Positions 1 to 12,041 of a stretch of DNA of 64,000 nucleotides are shown piece after piece. The notes under the pieces are model-generated. The model was not told the origin of the DNA. It did no database searches and saw only the letters and a program-made list of their open reading frames with translations. Within the stretch, counting starts at the first letter, position 1. Each line of letters starts with the position of its first letter. A program made the translations under genes and the position numbers. Source of the stretch: Calvatia gigantea. Taxonomy: Eukaryota; Basidiomycota; Agaricomycetes; Agaricales; Lycoperdaceae. The stretch is taken from the NCBI GenBank assembly GCA_025093985.1, contig JACAAK010000017.1, positions 434,001 to 498,000 on the forward strand, written 5' to 3'.

Positions 1-2120
1 CTAACATCTCTCGACTGCTTAATGCCCTTCTATCCAAAATGAAGAAGTTTGAATAGGAAATCAAAGCTAACAAAGCCTTCAAACAACTAAAATCAGAATT
101 CATGAAGAAACTAGTCTTACTAATGCCAGACCAAACAAGACCATTCTTCATTGAAACTGATGCCTTGAAATATGCCTTAGAAGCTGTCTTATCCCAACAA
201 GACACTAATGGAAACTACCATCATATAGCTTTTCTATCCAAAGCATTCAACCCTATCCAGTGTAACTACAAAATACACAACTGAGAACTCCTTGCCATAA
301 TCACTGCATTGGAAGAATGGCAACACTACCTAGAAGGAGCCCAATATTGTGTAACCATACAAACTGATCGCAAAAACCTTACCTTTTGGAGAAAACCCCA
401 AAATATCTCCAGAAAACAAGCCCAATGGCTCAGATTTCTTACATACTTTGACTTTATAATTGAAGACATCCCAGGAATGAAAATACCAGCTGCAAACACA
501 CTCTCATGAAGACCAGATCACACCCCAGATAATAACAATGACAATGAAAATGTTATTGTTCTACTAGAAGAAGTATTCCTCAGCAAAATCATTATACTAC
601 CCAATGAACTATTCATCTCCCTAGTCAACCAAGAATTACAAAACAATATCATGAAGTCATCTAAATATGACAAAGTCACCATGGAAGCCATGAAATGACT
701 TCTATCAGAATTACCAGAAGTAATCAACTTGAAATATGGAATCATTCCCAGGTCATCTGGACACTTCATGACATATGAAGGGAAAATAGTCATCCCAGAA
801 GATGTGAAACTCCACTGATGAATTATCCAATGATACCATGATCACCCTTCTGCTGGACACCCTGGAGAACAAGAAACTTACCAGATGGCTAAAGCTGAAA
901 TATACTGGCCAGGAATGAGTACCTTTGTATGAAATTATGTCAAAGGATGCAGCACATGTCAACAATTCAAAATTAACTGAAATGCTTCCCACCCACCATT
1001 GTAACCAATTGCACCACCAATGTCTACCAGACCCTTTGCTCATGTCACTATGGATCTAGTAACTAACTTGCCAAAATCCCATGGATTTGACTCAATTCTG
1101 TCTATAGTAAACCATGGACTTATAAAGGGGGTAATTCTTACTCTTTGTATGAAAGAAATCACCACCAAAGGAATTGCCAATGTAATTATAGACAAGGTCT
1201 ATACTAGATTTGGACTACCAAATAAGATAATCTCTGACCATGACTCCAGATTCTGAGCAAACTCCAGTCAAGCTCTCATGAAATGCTTAGGAATCACTCA
1301 ATCATTCTTATCAGCCTATCACCCTTAGTCTGATGGAACCACTAAATGATTCAACCAGGAAATCTCTGTATACCTATCTATCTATTGCACAGGAAACCCC
1401 TCCACCTGGTCTGAAACACTCCCCATTCTTGAGTTCTCCCATAACTCAAGAACACACTCTGATCAAAAACAAATACCTTTTGAACTTATGTATGGAACAA
1501 AACCCCATGGAATATCTACAATTCTTGAGGAATCAAACTTTATTACCACTGAGGAAAGAATAGAATCACTGGACTATATATGAAGAAAAGCTATTGCTGC
1601 CTACAAACTAGCTATGGAATGTATGGAACAATAAATCAGATATAAATTCAAACCCTTCACCCTAGGACAACGAGTGTGGCTTGAATGAAGAAACCTGAAA
1701 CTCCCATTCAAATTGAACAAGATAGTACTGAAATGCCTCAGACCATTTACAATCAAAGAAGTACTATTGCCACTCTCCTACCAACTCAATCTACCTAAAA
1801 CATGGAAGATCTGCAATGTATTCCATACCACTCTTCTCTCTGAATATACTGAAAATGATATCTACAGACTGAACCTAGAACTACCCCTTCCTGATATAAT
1901 AGAAGGAAAAGAAGAATACAAAATTGAAGGTATTCTGAACTACAGAACTAAAAACAGACAATGGGAATATTATATTAAATAGAAAGGTTATGACCATGAA
2001 GAAAACTCTTGGGAAAACAAAGCACAACCCTTACCACATGCCCAAGAACTTTTATGAAAATACCAATAAGAACACTGACTAAACATCACTCCACCTAAAC
2101 AACAAAAAGGACATAAATAG
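1..2120 (+). pseudogene. Ty3/gypsy pol remnant (gypsy-0): RT end, RNase H, integrase, chromodomain
   Basis: One reading frame can be followed from base 3 to about 2100 but is broken by more than a dozen stops. In order it shows the end of RT, RNase H (ETDALKYALEAVLSQQD near 145-190), the integrase zinc region (GHPGE ... YWPGM ... CSTCQQ near 850-970), the integrase core (MDLVTNLPKSHGFDSI from about 1050; SDHDSRF near 1235-1255) and a chromodomain (EEYKIEGIL ... KGYDHEENSWE near 1910-2020). The third catalytic position reads K instead of E in the SDGTTK stretch near 1330-1350. Most stops are TGA where the family has arginine, as expected from CGA to TGA. The 5' part lies outside the window. 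It is a dead gene; the assignment is firm, the chromodomain less so. Confidence 0.9.
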
Positions 2121-2485
2121 CCAGAACAAAGACTGAGTCACTTATCCTCCTAACTTACTCTGACATCTCCACAATTGTTATGGCCTTAGTCTAATGAGAC
2201 CTCAGGTTGCAACATAGGCTAAGACTTAAGGGTGAGTAAGGGGAGGAAACCAGGTGGTTAAGCATACCAAATACAAGAGTATGTACATATGTACACTTAA
2301 GTATGAGGAAGCATTTAGTTGAATGGATGGGGTAACTACATGAAACATTTGATAACTATGGCATAGTAGTGTATATGAGTCAATACTTGGGGATTTCTTG
2401 ACAGAAATAGATGAGGCAACATTGGGAATGGAGATGAGCATGGCAATATGATGAGAATGATAAAAACCACAACATTACCCCCTAA
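2121..2485. other. Spacer downstream of gypsy-0 pol, no gene seen
   Basis: AT-rich sequence between the end of the gypsy-0 chromodomain region and the antisense ORF remnant. I see no coding signal or repeat boundary. It is probably part of the element's 3' non-coding region. Confidence 0.4.
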
Positions 2486-2489
2486 TTAG

Positions 2490-3105
2490 GCTTCATGCCT
2501 CAGGAAGCTTGTCAAAGTTACCATGGGCCATAGCTGTGGTGAGGGCTTTCTTGGTGGCTCTGATAAGATATTTTCCATTGTTGGACCACACAAAGAAGAC
2601 AGGTAAATGGCTTTGACCATCTTAATGGATAGGGACTGGGATGCCTTTGTAAGGGAATTCTGTAATGGTAGAATTCTCCCAATAGTTCTTGACTATTGAG
2701 CTCCAGTAGTGTTGGTCATGCTCTTGACCTGGTAGTACAGTGCAGAAATAGGCAGGTGGCTGAAAAACTAAGATGATCTGTGGTGGGGTAATGGTTTTGA
2801 TAAACCATCACAGTGCATTAACTTCTTCTTTCATAGAGACTATAGTTTCTTCATCCATGGAGGTATCAGCTCAGATGGTAGTTGTAGTTTGGGGGTCTAA
2901 CAGTGTCATGTAATTCCTTAAGGGTGGTATGGATTTTATAGATGAGTTCTTTGATACTGGAGTCATTAGAGGTAGTGTCTCAGCCAAGTAGATTAGAGGC
3001 AATGTCTCCCAACTCTAGGAAGATTTCAACAATATCAAGGTTCTTGAATACTTCAAGGGTGAGGTCAATTCTGCTTTGTAGATTGTTGATGTGGGTTTGT
3101 TCAGC
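2490..3105 (-). pseudogene. Possible antisense accessory ORF of gypsy-0, degraded
   Basis: Read on the minus strand, this gives two coding-like stretches in different frames with few stops: one with LTPAEQTHINNLQSRIDLTL (about 3105-2880) and one with EFPYKGIPVPIH and VFFVWSNNGKYLIRATKK (about 2870-2490). It lies between pol and the 3' LTR but on the opposite strand. I do not recognise the protein. No start codon is visible, and a frameshift or lost intron must lie near 2870. The placement parallels the antisense gene of gypsy-3 (28906-30068), although the proteins show no obvious resemblance. It could also be non-coding 3' sequence that happens to be fairly open. Confidence 0.35.
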
Positions 3106-3115
3106 TGGGGTGAGG

Positions 3116-3926
3116 TGTTACAAACTCAACTGCAGACTAACCTTACTCTTCCTTAAACATATTAACCTTCTACTTTAGACTTTTCCATTTTCCCTTCTGT
3201 ATACTCCAGTTTGTTTTTTATTTATTTAACACATGTATTTCTACCTTTACTTCTTATGACTCCTTTTGAGTCATGTTCCTGTTTCACCTTCTCTATTCTT
3301 ATCATCAGACTTCTATCTACTTGTCTCTGTCTCTGTTATGAACTTAACTGTAGACTAACCTTATTCCTCCTTAAATGTATTAACCTTCTTTCCTTAGACT
3401 TTCCTATTTCCCCTTCTGTGTATACCCCAGTCTGTTCTTTATTTATTTATCACATGTATTTCTACCTTTACTTCTTATGACTTATTCTGAGTCATATTCC
3501 CGTTTCACCTTCTCTATCTCATCTCTGTCTTCTTGTAACTCATATTGCTTCTTTTCTACTCCCTATGACTCCTTAGATTACCAATTAACCTGTAGTAGTC
3601 TCCCATTGACTTATACTCCTTTACTACATAATTACTCATCCCTTATGTATAGCTAGTATATAAACCTTAAGTAGTACACTTGTATTACCTTATGTTATTC
3701 TAGTAACAAGCTTCCCTATCTTCACTCATCTGCTACAAGGTTAACAACCTTGGGGACTGCAGTGACATTTAACTCAGACTTCTCAGACAAGTGTGAGCTT
3801 CTACTTGAGGGAGCAATCCAAAGTCTGCACAGAAGTCATTGAAACTTGTCATATACTCCTGGGCTATAGTATTGAACCTCTTCCTGAGTGGAAATAATCT
3901 GGGCCTGGTTGCGAAGTAGGGTAATG
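3116..3926 (+). repeat. 3' LTR of gypsy-0, cut short by gypsy-1
   Basis: Starts TGTTACAAACTC just after a purine-rich tract (GCTGGGGTGAGG) that would serve as polypurine tract for the + strand element. The right part (about 3590-3926) matches 25882-26230 in reverse orientation. That copy begins TGTTACATGTG, so the full LTR would run TGTTAC...GTAACA. Here about the last 11 bp are missing because gypsy-1 is inserted at 3927. Confidence 0.7.
3119..3530. repeat. Two-copy tandem repeat, unit about 222 bp, inside the LTR
   Basis: The stretch with GCAGACTAACCTTACTC, TTTATTTATTTAACACATG and CTTACTTCTTATGAC (3119-3300) recurs in the same order with substitutions at 3340-3527. The offset is about 222 bp. 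Confidence 0.8.
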
Positions 3927-4474
3927 TGTTATAGTGAGATAGAATTTGTTCTAATTCTACCCGATATCTATCTGCAGATGATATCAAAGGGGACTCCTTC
4001 TCGAAGGCTCAAAGAATAGACAAAGTAATACAACTACTTTGATTATTCTAAAGTCTTACGATCAGAGGTCAATCCTCAGTTTATAACTCCTTAATGTCTT
4101 ATGCAGTACTTTTAATAGTTTAGAAGCAACGTCTTAAGAGTAGAGTTTAAGAGTGTGTTTCAAGAGTTATAGATTGAGTCTCCACCTAACCAAGTAGAAA
4201 CAATGGGGTCTACTGGTTAAGTTGAGGGGTTTATATACTACAATGGTGTACTATTGTATTATATTGTATTGATATGTTACTTGTCTATATATGGTATTTA
4301 AATGTGGTACAACTTCAAAGTGGTATGACTTTGAATTATGACATAAGCTGTACTATTTATATGTATTAAGTTCTAGGTAAGTCTGGCTATGTTCTAGGTC
4401 TGTCTAGATACAAGCTAGTCTTTAAAGGTGTTCTAGAACTTGTATTATCTAAGTAAATATGTGAGTTCATAACA
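3927..4474 (-). repeat. 3' LTR of gypsy-1 (548 bp)
   Basis: Direct repeat of 12042-12590 with only scattered substitutions and one length difference. It begins and ends with the inverted hexamer TGTTAT/ATAACA. Confidence 0.95.
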
Positions 4475-4733
4475 TTATCCTTTTCTATCATAGATGTCTC
4501 ATTTATTTTTCTTTTTAAGAAATTTTGAAGTTTTATTTTTTATTTTATAAGTTTTTTGAGCATAACATTTTTTTATTAATTTTGTAAAAAAATTTTCTAA
4601 GTTCAAAAAGAAATTTCAAAACAAGTAAAGAAATTTTTATACAAGTACAAGATAAAATTGTAAACATATTTTGCTACTATAGTGAAGTAGCGAGGTAAAG
4701 TTCAAAAAGAATTTATTATCTACAAGTAAATTT
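4475..4733 (-). other. AT-rich 3' untranslated region of gypsy-1
   Basis: Between the accessory-ORF stop (4734-4736) and the 3' LTR. Very rich in A and T runs, with the putative polypurine tract at its LTR end (4475-4493). No ORF seen. Confidence 0.6.
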
Positions 4734-6044
4734 TCAGATCATATATCCTACTGGTTCACCTGTGATGTTTGTGATTGCGTCGTCATCAAAATCAAATTCA
4801 ACATCCTCTGGATAATAGCTACCCGGTTGGGGTTGATATCCATCGATGATATAAGTTGGGAGGTTTGAGGAAACTGTTGAAGGAGTTGCAGGTTGATGCA
4901 ATTGTTTGAGATTTCCGATGTTGGTGGGTCTTGGTATCGGTTTCTTAATGAGTTTTGGGGCATATTTTGGCCCATTAGTGATGACAGTGGTTGGAATATG
5001 AGTGGGGGGAGTGGTGTTGGTCTTGGTGTTCTGAGTTGGATCAGAACGGGCAGAGTTGTCAATATTTCAATTGGAGGTGTCAGCATTGGGAGGTAAATTG
5101 GTGAGGGCCTTGGGGCCACAGGAGAGGGAGGTGGTAACCCCAATGAGAGGTGTACCGGTGTGGTGAAACTCCTCCTTGTGTTGGAGTTCATATAGGGCTT
5201 CTGTGGGGAGATCCTTCCGATTAACTCCCGAATAAGGATTTCGGGCACAAAATTTGGCAAAATGCCTGGGACCTTTCATTCAGCAGTGAATGCAGTAATA
5301 CTTTCTGCATTGTGTCTTGAAATGGCCTACTCCAGCATATATCTCGCAGTATACGTCTCAATATTGAGACGTGATAGGGTAGTGTCAGGGAGAGGAATTA
5401 GATCCTCTATGAGTTGACAGAGTTGGTAGAGTCAGAATACTCCTGTTTGCAGGAGCCACATTTGGATGTTGGGGTAGTCGACAAGGAGTGATGGGAGTTG
5501 GAGGTGGGGAAGGTCGTCGGGAGCTTCCAGGATTCATTGCAGGTTGGTCTGCAACTTGTTTACTGAGGACCTTAGCTGGTTCCTCAGCGGGTTGTGTAAT
5601 GGTCATGAGCGTTCACTCAATAGCCCTAAGATGGGGGCCCACAACAAGATTGCGAGAGAGGTCAAGGAGGTGGAGGTTGGTACTCTGGAGTGTCTGGTCG
5701 TAATTGCGCTTTGCAATTCTAAGCTCATCATAAGCAAGCTCGATCTTGTGCACTTGGTGAGAGAGTCAAGTATCCCAGCCGTAACAGGACACAAAGTTGG
5801 TGGTTGCTCGTTCAGATGAAAGAGCAGATCATAGGGCAGCATCCTGAAGTGTCAATGTCGCAACTTGACTTTGTTGTTTCTTAGAGTTCGAACCAGAGGT
5901 TCAAACTTTCAATGATTCTGTCGATGATAAGACTGGAGAAGGTGGGGGTGTAGAAGTCATGGGAAGAGGGCTTTCATGAGATGATGAGGAGAAATGGTCA
6001 GGAGTAAGAGTAGGAGTGGTTGGTTTTAAGAAAACCCTAGACAT
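4734..6044 (-). pseudogene. Accessory third ORF of gypsy-1: coiled coil plus two CCHC-type zinc knuckles, function unknown
   Basis: One frame runs from ATG at 6044 to TGA at 4734 (437 codons), starting 17 nt after the pol stop. It contains several internal TGAs (5901-5903, about 5840, 5603, 5385 and 5067), all at positions where CGA to TGA would explain them. Visible features: an N-terminal Ser/Thr/Pro-rich part; a heptad-like stretch (QVHKIELAYDELRIAKRNYD, about 5770-5710); a Pro/Ser-rich linker; and, near 5340-5235, two knuckle motifs. The first is C-x2-Y-x4-H-x4-C (second Cys replaced by Tyr); the second is C-x2-C-x6-H-x4-C. The C-terminus is acidic (YYPEDVEFDFDDDAI). The knuckles suggest nucleic-acid binding. 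The ORF sits where an env gene would be, but no signal peptide or membrane segment is visible. Confidence 0.65.
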
Positions 6045-6061
6045 TTGGGTTGTTGGATTTT

Positions 6062-9000
6062 CTATGTCAAATCATGGTCTCTTTTATACTCTTCAAGTTC
6101 CTCTTTTGCATTTTCTAAGTTTACTTCTGGTTTCCATGAGTCTTCAGTTGGTCCATAGCCTTTCCATCATATGAGGTATTCTCGTTCTATTCCTGTACAC
6201 TTCTTTCAGAATCTGTGTTTCAGAATTCCTTCTATTTGATATTGTTCTTCGCCTTTTATTAGGTCCAGTGGTGGGTTTTCATTGTGTTTCCCAAATATAT
6301 CATTTTCTATTATCAGTGTTAGAAGAGAAGCATGGAACCTATTATGTATCTTCCACTTCTTCGGTAGTTTTAGTTCATAAGTTGTAGCAGATGTTTTATG
6401 AATGATTTCAAAAGGTCCTTCTCTTCTTTGGCTAAGTTTCTTTGATAAATAGGGTAAGGATAAGTTCTGATTATCTAACCACACTTTATCTCCGACTTTG
6501 AATGGCTTCCATGGTCGGAAACTTCTTTGTGTCATTTTTTGTCTTGTTAGTTCATGTACTTCTAAAGCCACTTCTCAGATCTTTTGTAAATAAAGGGTTG
6601 TTTCATTAATCGAAGGTACAGATGTATTTTCTTTGTCTTCTAATGTTGTAAAAGCTTTGGGGTTCATTCCATATAGAAGTTCATATGGAGAATGTATTCT
6701 TCCACTATGTGGTTTGGTATTGTGTATGAATTCTATCATTGGTAAAGCTCTTGTCCAAGAGTTTGGATTTTTCGATGTATAAGCTGCTAAATAGAATTCT
6801 ATTTCTTGATTATATCTTTCAGTCATTCCATCTATTTGGGGATGATACACTGTTGAATATGCTGGTTTAATATTCAGTTTTTCATAGAGTTTTTGCATTG
6901 ATTTTGCTGCAAATCTTGGGTCTCTATCTGATATTATTTTTGTTGAAGTTCTGAATTTTGAAAATATTTTCTCAAACAGTATGTCTGCTACTCCTTGAGC
7001 TGTAATATTTTTGTTTGTTTTTGTTAGTACTATCCCCTTCATAAGTCCATGGTCCACTATGGACAGGATAGTATCAAATCCATTATCTTCTGGTAAATCA
7101 GTGATTAAATCCATTGAAATTTGTGTAAATGGTTTAATTGAATTTGGTCCAGGTATTGGTTGCATCGGTGGTTTTGTTGGATGTCTATTAATTTTATATT
7201 GTTGACATATATTGCATCCTTTTATATAATTTTGAATATATGTATTCATTCCTGGCCAATATATTTCTTTGTTGAGTTTCTTGATAGTCGTAGTGATTCC
7301 TGGATGTCCAGAAGTTTCATGATTGTGTGCATTCTTTAGAATTTTCCTTTTAATTTCTGTGTTTTCTGGTATAACTATTTTATTTTGAAATAGATATAAT
7401 CTATCTTGTTCTTTATATTTTGATTTGTCTAGAATTTGTGAATCATTTTGTTTTATTTCATCTTTTATTTCTTCAGTGATGAAATTTATAAAATATTCTT
7501 TTGGGATGGCTATTATGTTTTCATTATCTTTTTCATCTATTTTATAATCTGGTCTTCTGCTTAATGCATCCACTAAGACATTCTTTTGTCCTGGTAGATG
7601 TTTTATTTGATAATTGAATCTTGTCATATATAGTGTCCATCTTGCTTGTCTTCGATTAAGTTGTTGTGGAGCTTTCCATCTAGTTAGGTTTTCGTGATTG
7701 GACCATATTATAAATGGATATGGGGTTCCTTCTAAATAGTGTCTCCACTCCTTTAATGCTCTAATTATAGCAAGGAATTCTCTATTGGAGGTATGATAAT
7801 TCTGTTCTGCTAGGTTTAGGGTTTGGGAATAATATGCTACAGGATGTTTATCTCCATTAGTGTCTCTTTGTAATAACACTGCTTCTGTGGCATATAAGGA
7901 TGCATCACATTCTATTTCAAATGGTTTATTTTTGTCTATCATTAGAAGTATTGGTGCAGTTAGAAAGGCTTGTTTAAGCTTTTCGAATGATTTTTGTGCT
8001 TCTGATGTCCAAATAAAGTTTGTTGTTTTTCATAATAGTGCATTCATTGGTGTAGCTATTTCTGAATAATTTTTGATAAATTTTCGATAGAAATTGCAAA
8101 ATCCTGTAAATTGTCAAACATTTCTTGCTGTTTTTGGTACTGGCCAATCTTTTATTCTGTCCAATTTTATTGGATCCATTTCTATTTTGTTTGGTTTTAT
8201 TATTACTCCTAAATATTTGAGTTTTTGTTTCTCGAATTCGCATTTTTCTGTTTTTAGATAAAGATTATTATCTTGTAATCTTTTAAGAACTTCTTTTGTT
8301 AAGAAGTCTAGATCTTTTATATCTTTTGCATGAATAAGTATATCATCAATATACACGATTACTCCTCCTTTATCTATTAAATCTCAAAGAATAGAATCCA
8401 TCATACTTTGAAAAGTTGCTAGAGAATTGATCATTCCAAAGAACATTACTGTAGGTTCGAATAATCCTTCAGTAGTTCTAAAGGCAGCTTTCCATTCATC
8501 TCCTTCATGTATTCTAATGTTATTGTATCCTAATCGTACATTTAATTTGGTAAAATATTTCGAATTTTTAAGTTTATCTATGATTTTTGAAATATTTGGA
8601 ATTGGATGTGCATTTTTAATTGTATGTTTATTTAAATAAGTATAATCTTGGCATGGTCTTAAATCTGTTCCTTTCTTTGATACAAAGAAAAAGGATGATG
8701 CCATTGGTGATTGTGATTCTCGAATATATCCTTTTCTAAGATTTTCTTTAATGAATTTCTTCATGTCTTTATTTTCTCTTGGTATTAAGTGATATATTGC
8801 ATGCATTTTTGATTCGAATGTGTCTTTTAATTCAATTTTATGATCCCATCTTCATTTTGGTGGCATTTTCTCAGATTTTTCTTTATTAAATACTCGTAAG
8901 TATTTGTGAAAATTTCTTGGGACTGCTTTTATTGGGTCTGATTCTCGTTTACTTTTCTTCGATTGATTGAAAAGTCTTTGTGAAATGCTTTCTTTTGTGT

Positions 9001-9430
9001 TGATTTCTTCTTCACTGTTTAGAATGTCTTCATCTTGTTCAATTGTATTTATGCTTTCTTCTGATAGCATTGATTCCATTGAAAGAATTTGTTCTTTGTC
9101 TCTCTATTTAAGAGTTTCTTTTTCCCAGTTTATATCGGGATTATATTTCTGTAACCAAGTTATTCCTAAGAATAATGGTTTACTTAGTATTATAATCTTG
9201 GGTTTTATTTCCATTGTTTTGCCATTTATTGTAATTTTGACTTTTGTGTATTCAACGCATTTATCTGTTGAATTTCTTGTTCCATCAGCATTTGTTATTT
9301 TAACTGGATTTTTCAGTTTAAATCTTGGTAATTTTAATTTGTTGATGAATTTTGTATCAATATAGATTCCACTAGCTCCTGAATCTATTAAAGTATTGAT
9401 TCTAACTTGCTTCTGTTAGTATAAATTGTA
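6062..9430 (-). pseudogene. gypsy-1 pol: protease, RT, RNase H, integrase, chromodomain
   Basis: A single frame (stop TAG at 6064-6062). In order: retropepsin (LIDSGASGIYID, about 9405-9366), RT (RPCQDYTYLNKHTI near 8660; YIDDILI near 8350), RNase H (ECDAS near 7915, NREFLAI near 7770), the integrase zinc domain (HETSGHPG ... CNICQQ, 7330-7190) and the core with its D, D and E in MDLI, SDRDPRF and GMTERYNQ. A chromodomain-like end follows (REYLI then KGYGPTEDSW, 6190-6100). An uninterrupted stretch covers 7942-6575. The RNase H site that is usually Asp reads WSNHENL, so a catalytic Asp appears changed to Asn. Several TGA stops stand at former arginines. The protease is offset by one base from the 5' extension, pointing to an indel near 9400-9420. 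Confidence 0.93.
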
Positions 9431-9497
9431 GTTGGTGCTAATAAGCATTTAGTTCTTGATTTATGAAGATCTATTTCATTTAGATCTTCTTTTATAC

Positions 9498-9512
9498 TTA
9501 AAAATTTTTGTC
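9498..9512 (-). promoter_or_regulatory. Candidate -1 ribosomal frameshift site at the gag end
   Basis: On the minus strand the gag frame reads GAC AAA AAT TTT TAA. This places the heptamer A-AAT-TTT in the X-XXY-YYZ phase directly before the stop. The -1 frame stays open for about 35 codons (LSIKEDLNEIDLHKSRTK...) towards the protease, and is then displaced by an apparent single-base indel near 9400-9420. I did not identify a downstream stimulatory structure. Confidence 0.5.
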
Positions 9513-11312
9513 TTCATTTTCTTCTTCTTCTTCTAATTCATAGACCATTGCGTTTGGGTCTATCTTCTTCTTCTTGAAAGTTTTCTTTCCTTTAGCTCAT
9601 TGTGGAGTCTTTTCAGTGCTGCTTTTGCTTGCCATAAACTTCTTTCTTCTGGCATTAAGGTAAACCTTCCTTTCCTTACAATCTCTAATGAAATGGCCTT
9701 TCTTTCGGCAGAAAAAGTATTCTCCTGCTCAGAGAGCTGCTCTTTGTTCTTCTATGAGGACGTTGTTGATGACATGTTTGAGTACTTGTTGGGATTTATT
9801 TGTGGATTTTCTTCTGATAAGTTCGAAGATTCCTTCTTTGTTAATTCCATCTAAATTATCTTCTGATCCATTATAGTCAACTTCTTCTTCTGATTCTGAT
9901 TTGTCACCATTATAGAAGTCAATTGCACTAATGAATTCCATGATTCTGTCAACATCCATGTCATATTCTCCTCATTTAAATTGGTTAGCGAGGGGTTGTG
10001 ACTTGATATTTTGATATTTGGGTTTGTAGTTATTTTTGTTTGATTTTCCTTTTCTGAATTTGGATTTGAAAGAAGGGATATATCACTGCTGGTCCACAAT
10101 GATTCTGTAAGCTTCTCTTGCAGCATTTTTCCAATCAGTGATTGTGGTCGGATTAGCTCTGAGGGCTTCATGTCTGACTGCTGGGTCCAGTCCTTGAGTG
10201 AAGTATGCTCTGATGGCAGTGTTATCTGTAGTAAGACCTGCTTGTAATGATAAAACAGAGAATTCTGAGATGTATTTCTCGATATATTGTCTGTTTTGTT
10301 TAAGGTTTCTGAGGGCTTGTTCAGCTTCATGTGTTTGTTGAGCTGGGGCAAATCCTTGTTCCAAAGTTGTTTTGAACTCATCCCAGGTTTGTTGTGCTCC
10401 TGTTCAATGGGTTTCAATATAATCTTGTCTCCAAGCTGAAGCTGCTCCTTCAAGTAGTCCAAGGGAGTAATTGATCTTCTCTGTATTACAGGTGACTCCA
10501 AATGAATTGAAGTAGAGATCGACGCTAGATATCCAGGATCTATACTGATTTAGGTCTCCATAGTATCATTCTGGTTTTGGATATTTGAGGATATATGGTT
10601 GTTGTATAGCTGCCATGCTTTCTGTTGTTGGCGGTTGTATTGGTTGACTCAGTCCTGGTAATTGGGATCCTGTTGGAGAAGGAGTATTTCTTCTTGTCAG
10701 TTTGACAATGGGAAAACTAGGTATTCATTTGATTGGAAGGATTCCAGTGATTCATTGAGTAGTTGGCTGCTCAAGTATTGGGGTTCTTGGTCTGCTGATA
10801 AGTGGTGATAATTTTCCTCTATTCTTATCAAATTCGGGGTCTGAGTAGTCCGAATTTTCTGCTCATTCAAGTTCTTGGTAAGCTCTCATAGCAGTTGGGT
10901 CACTTCCTTTATCTCTTGGATTACTTGGTAATCTGATTGGGTTCAGCTGTGGTCGGCTGAGTAACGCTTGGTTGATATTGATGAGGTTGTCTGCTTCTTC
11001 CTGGATCACTTGGTTCAGTTCTCTAAACATAAATGGATTGAGAAGTTGAGGCAACAGGTAAAGTCGGTTTTGGTTCTTCGGGTTGAGGTACTGTAACACT
11101 AATTCCCTGACTTCTTTGAGGGTCTTTTCCCTTAGACTGTTCTTGGTCTGATCTATAAGGGGTATCTTTTCCTGATGTTCTTTCTGGAGGTAGTTGATAG
11201 GTAAGCTATTGTTGTAAACTGGCAAGTTGATTTTTCTTGAATTCTCTATATTCTTTGTTGATGATATCTTGTCTGTGACTTGATACTCTTCTTGGTTGTC
11301 CATCATATTCAT
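9498..11312 (-). pseudogene. gypsy-1 gag polyprotein
   Basis: Frame starting MNMMDNQEEYQ at 11312 and ending at TAA 9500-9498. The capsid-like region (TWDEFKTTLEQGF ... ALRNLKQNRQYIEKYISEF ... YFTQGLDPAVRHEAL, about 10400-10090) fits the retrotransposon Gag family. A single zinc knuckle follows near 9720-9680: YFFCRKKGHFIRDC, where the first Cys of the CCHC box is Tyr. The C-terminus is acidic (YELEEEEENEDKNF). In-frame TGA/TAG stops near 10862, 10745, 10570, 10410, 10080 and 9975 make it non-functional. The last sense codons form a candidate -1 slippery heptamer directly before the stop. Confidence 0.85.
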
Positions 11313-12041
11313 ATAACCAGCGGGGGTCTTGTCCTTTGTATCTTCAAACTGTTTTGTTAAGAGATGGACTGTGGAATTCTGCTTTGTTAGCTGTTTTAAC
11401 AGTTTGTTAAATTTTGTTTTAATTTTTTTAAGAATGTGATTTAGTCTTGTCTTTCTTTCTTTACTTACTATTTTTGTGCTTGAACTCTTCTGAATAGCTT
11501 CTATATTCAGACATTCTGTTTTTGCACAAGGATTATTTCTTCAATCAAGACAATAACCTGAATAGTTGCCTTTCCAGGACTTAATACTATTCTAGAGCTT
11601 TGGTTGCCTCTTCTTTCCTAGAAGCCAGTCTTATGCCCAATTAAGTTGTTGTTTGCCTTGTTCTAATTCTAGAACAAGGTCTTATTAACTTTACTTCAAC
11701 AACTATTCCTAGCTCTACTTCTGATTTTTATCTGATCAGGCAACAGACTCTTGTTACAGATTTAGCTCTGTTAGGCAATTGTTTATTTTATCCTAGTCTG
11801 GTCTAGACTAGTCTCCTGCTTCCTTTGGGATGTTAATCCTACTAGGTTGCTAGAATTTAGCGAACAAGAGAATGTGTAGGCTAATCCACACTAGCCCCTA
11901 ATGCAAGTCTAATCTGTCATCTTCTTTTGTTTAGAACAACGAAAAGAAGTTTGCCCAATAGACTTCTATTTGAGCAGTTGTGGGCACCAAAACAGCAACA
12001 GTAACAACTCCTAGCCTCAGAGAAGGATCATTTCTACTTAA
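11313..12041 (-). other. 5' leader of gypsy-1
   Basis: About 730 bp between the 5' LTR and the gag start. No convincing ORF. Directly after the LTR the minus strand reads TTAAGTAGAAATGATCC; I could not match it to a particular tRNA primer. A TGGTGCCCACAACTG stretch lies near 11965-11980 but is too far from the LTR for a usual primer-binding site. Confidence 0.5.

Noticed and set aside
3119..3530. CRISPR-like repeat
   Set aside because: Only two diverged units of about 222 bp inside an LTR; no short regular repeats or spacers.
11965..11980. TGGTGCCCACAACTG as the gypsy-1 primer-binding site
   Set aside because: About 60 bp from the LTR edge, whereas primer-binding sites usually abut the LTR.
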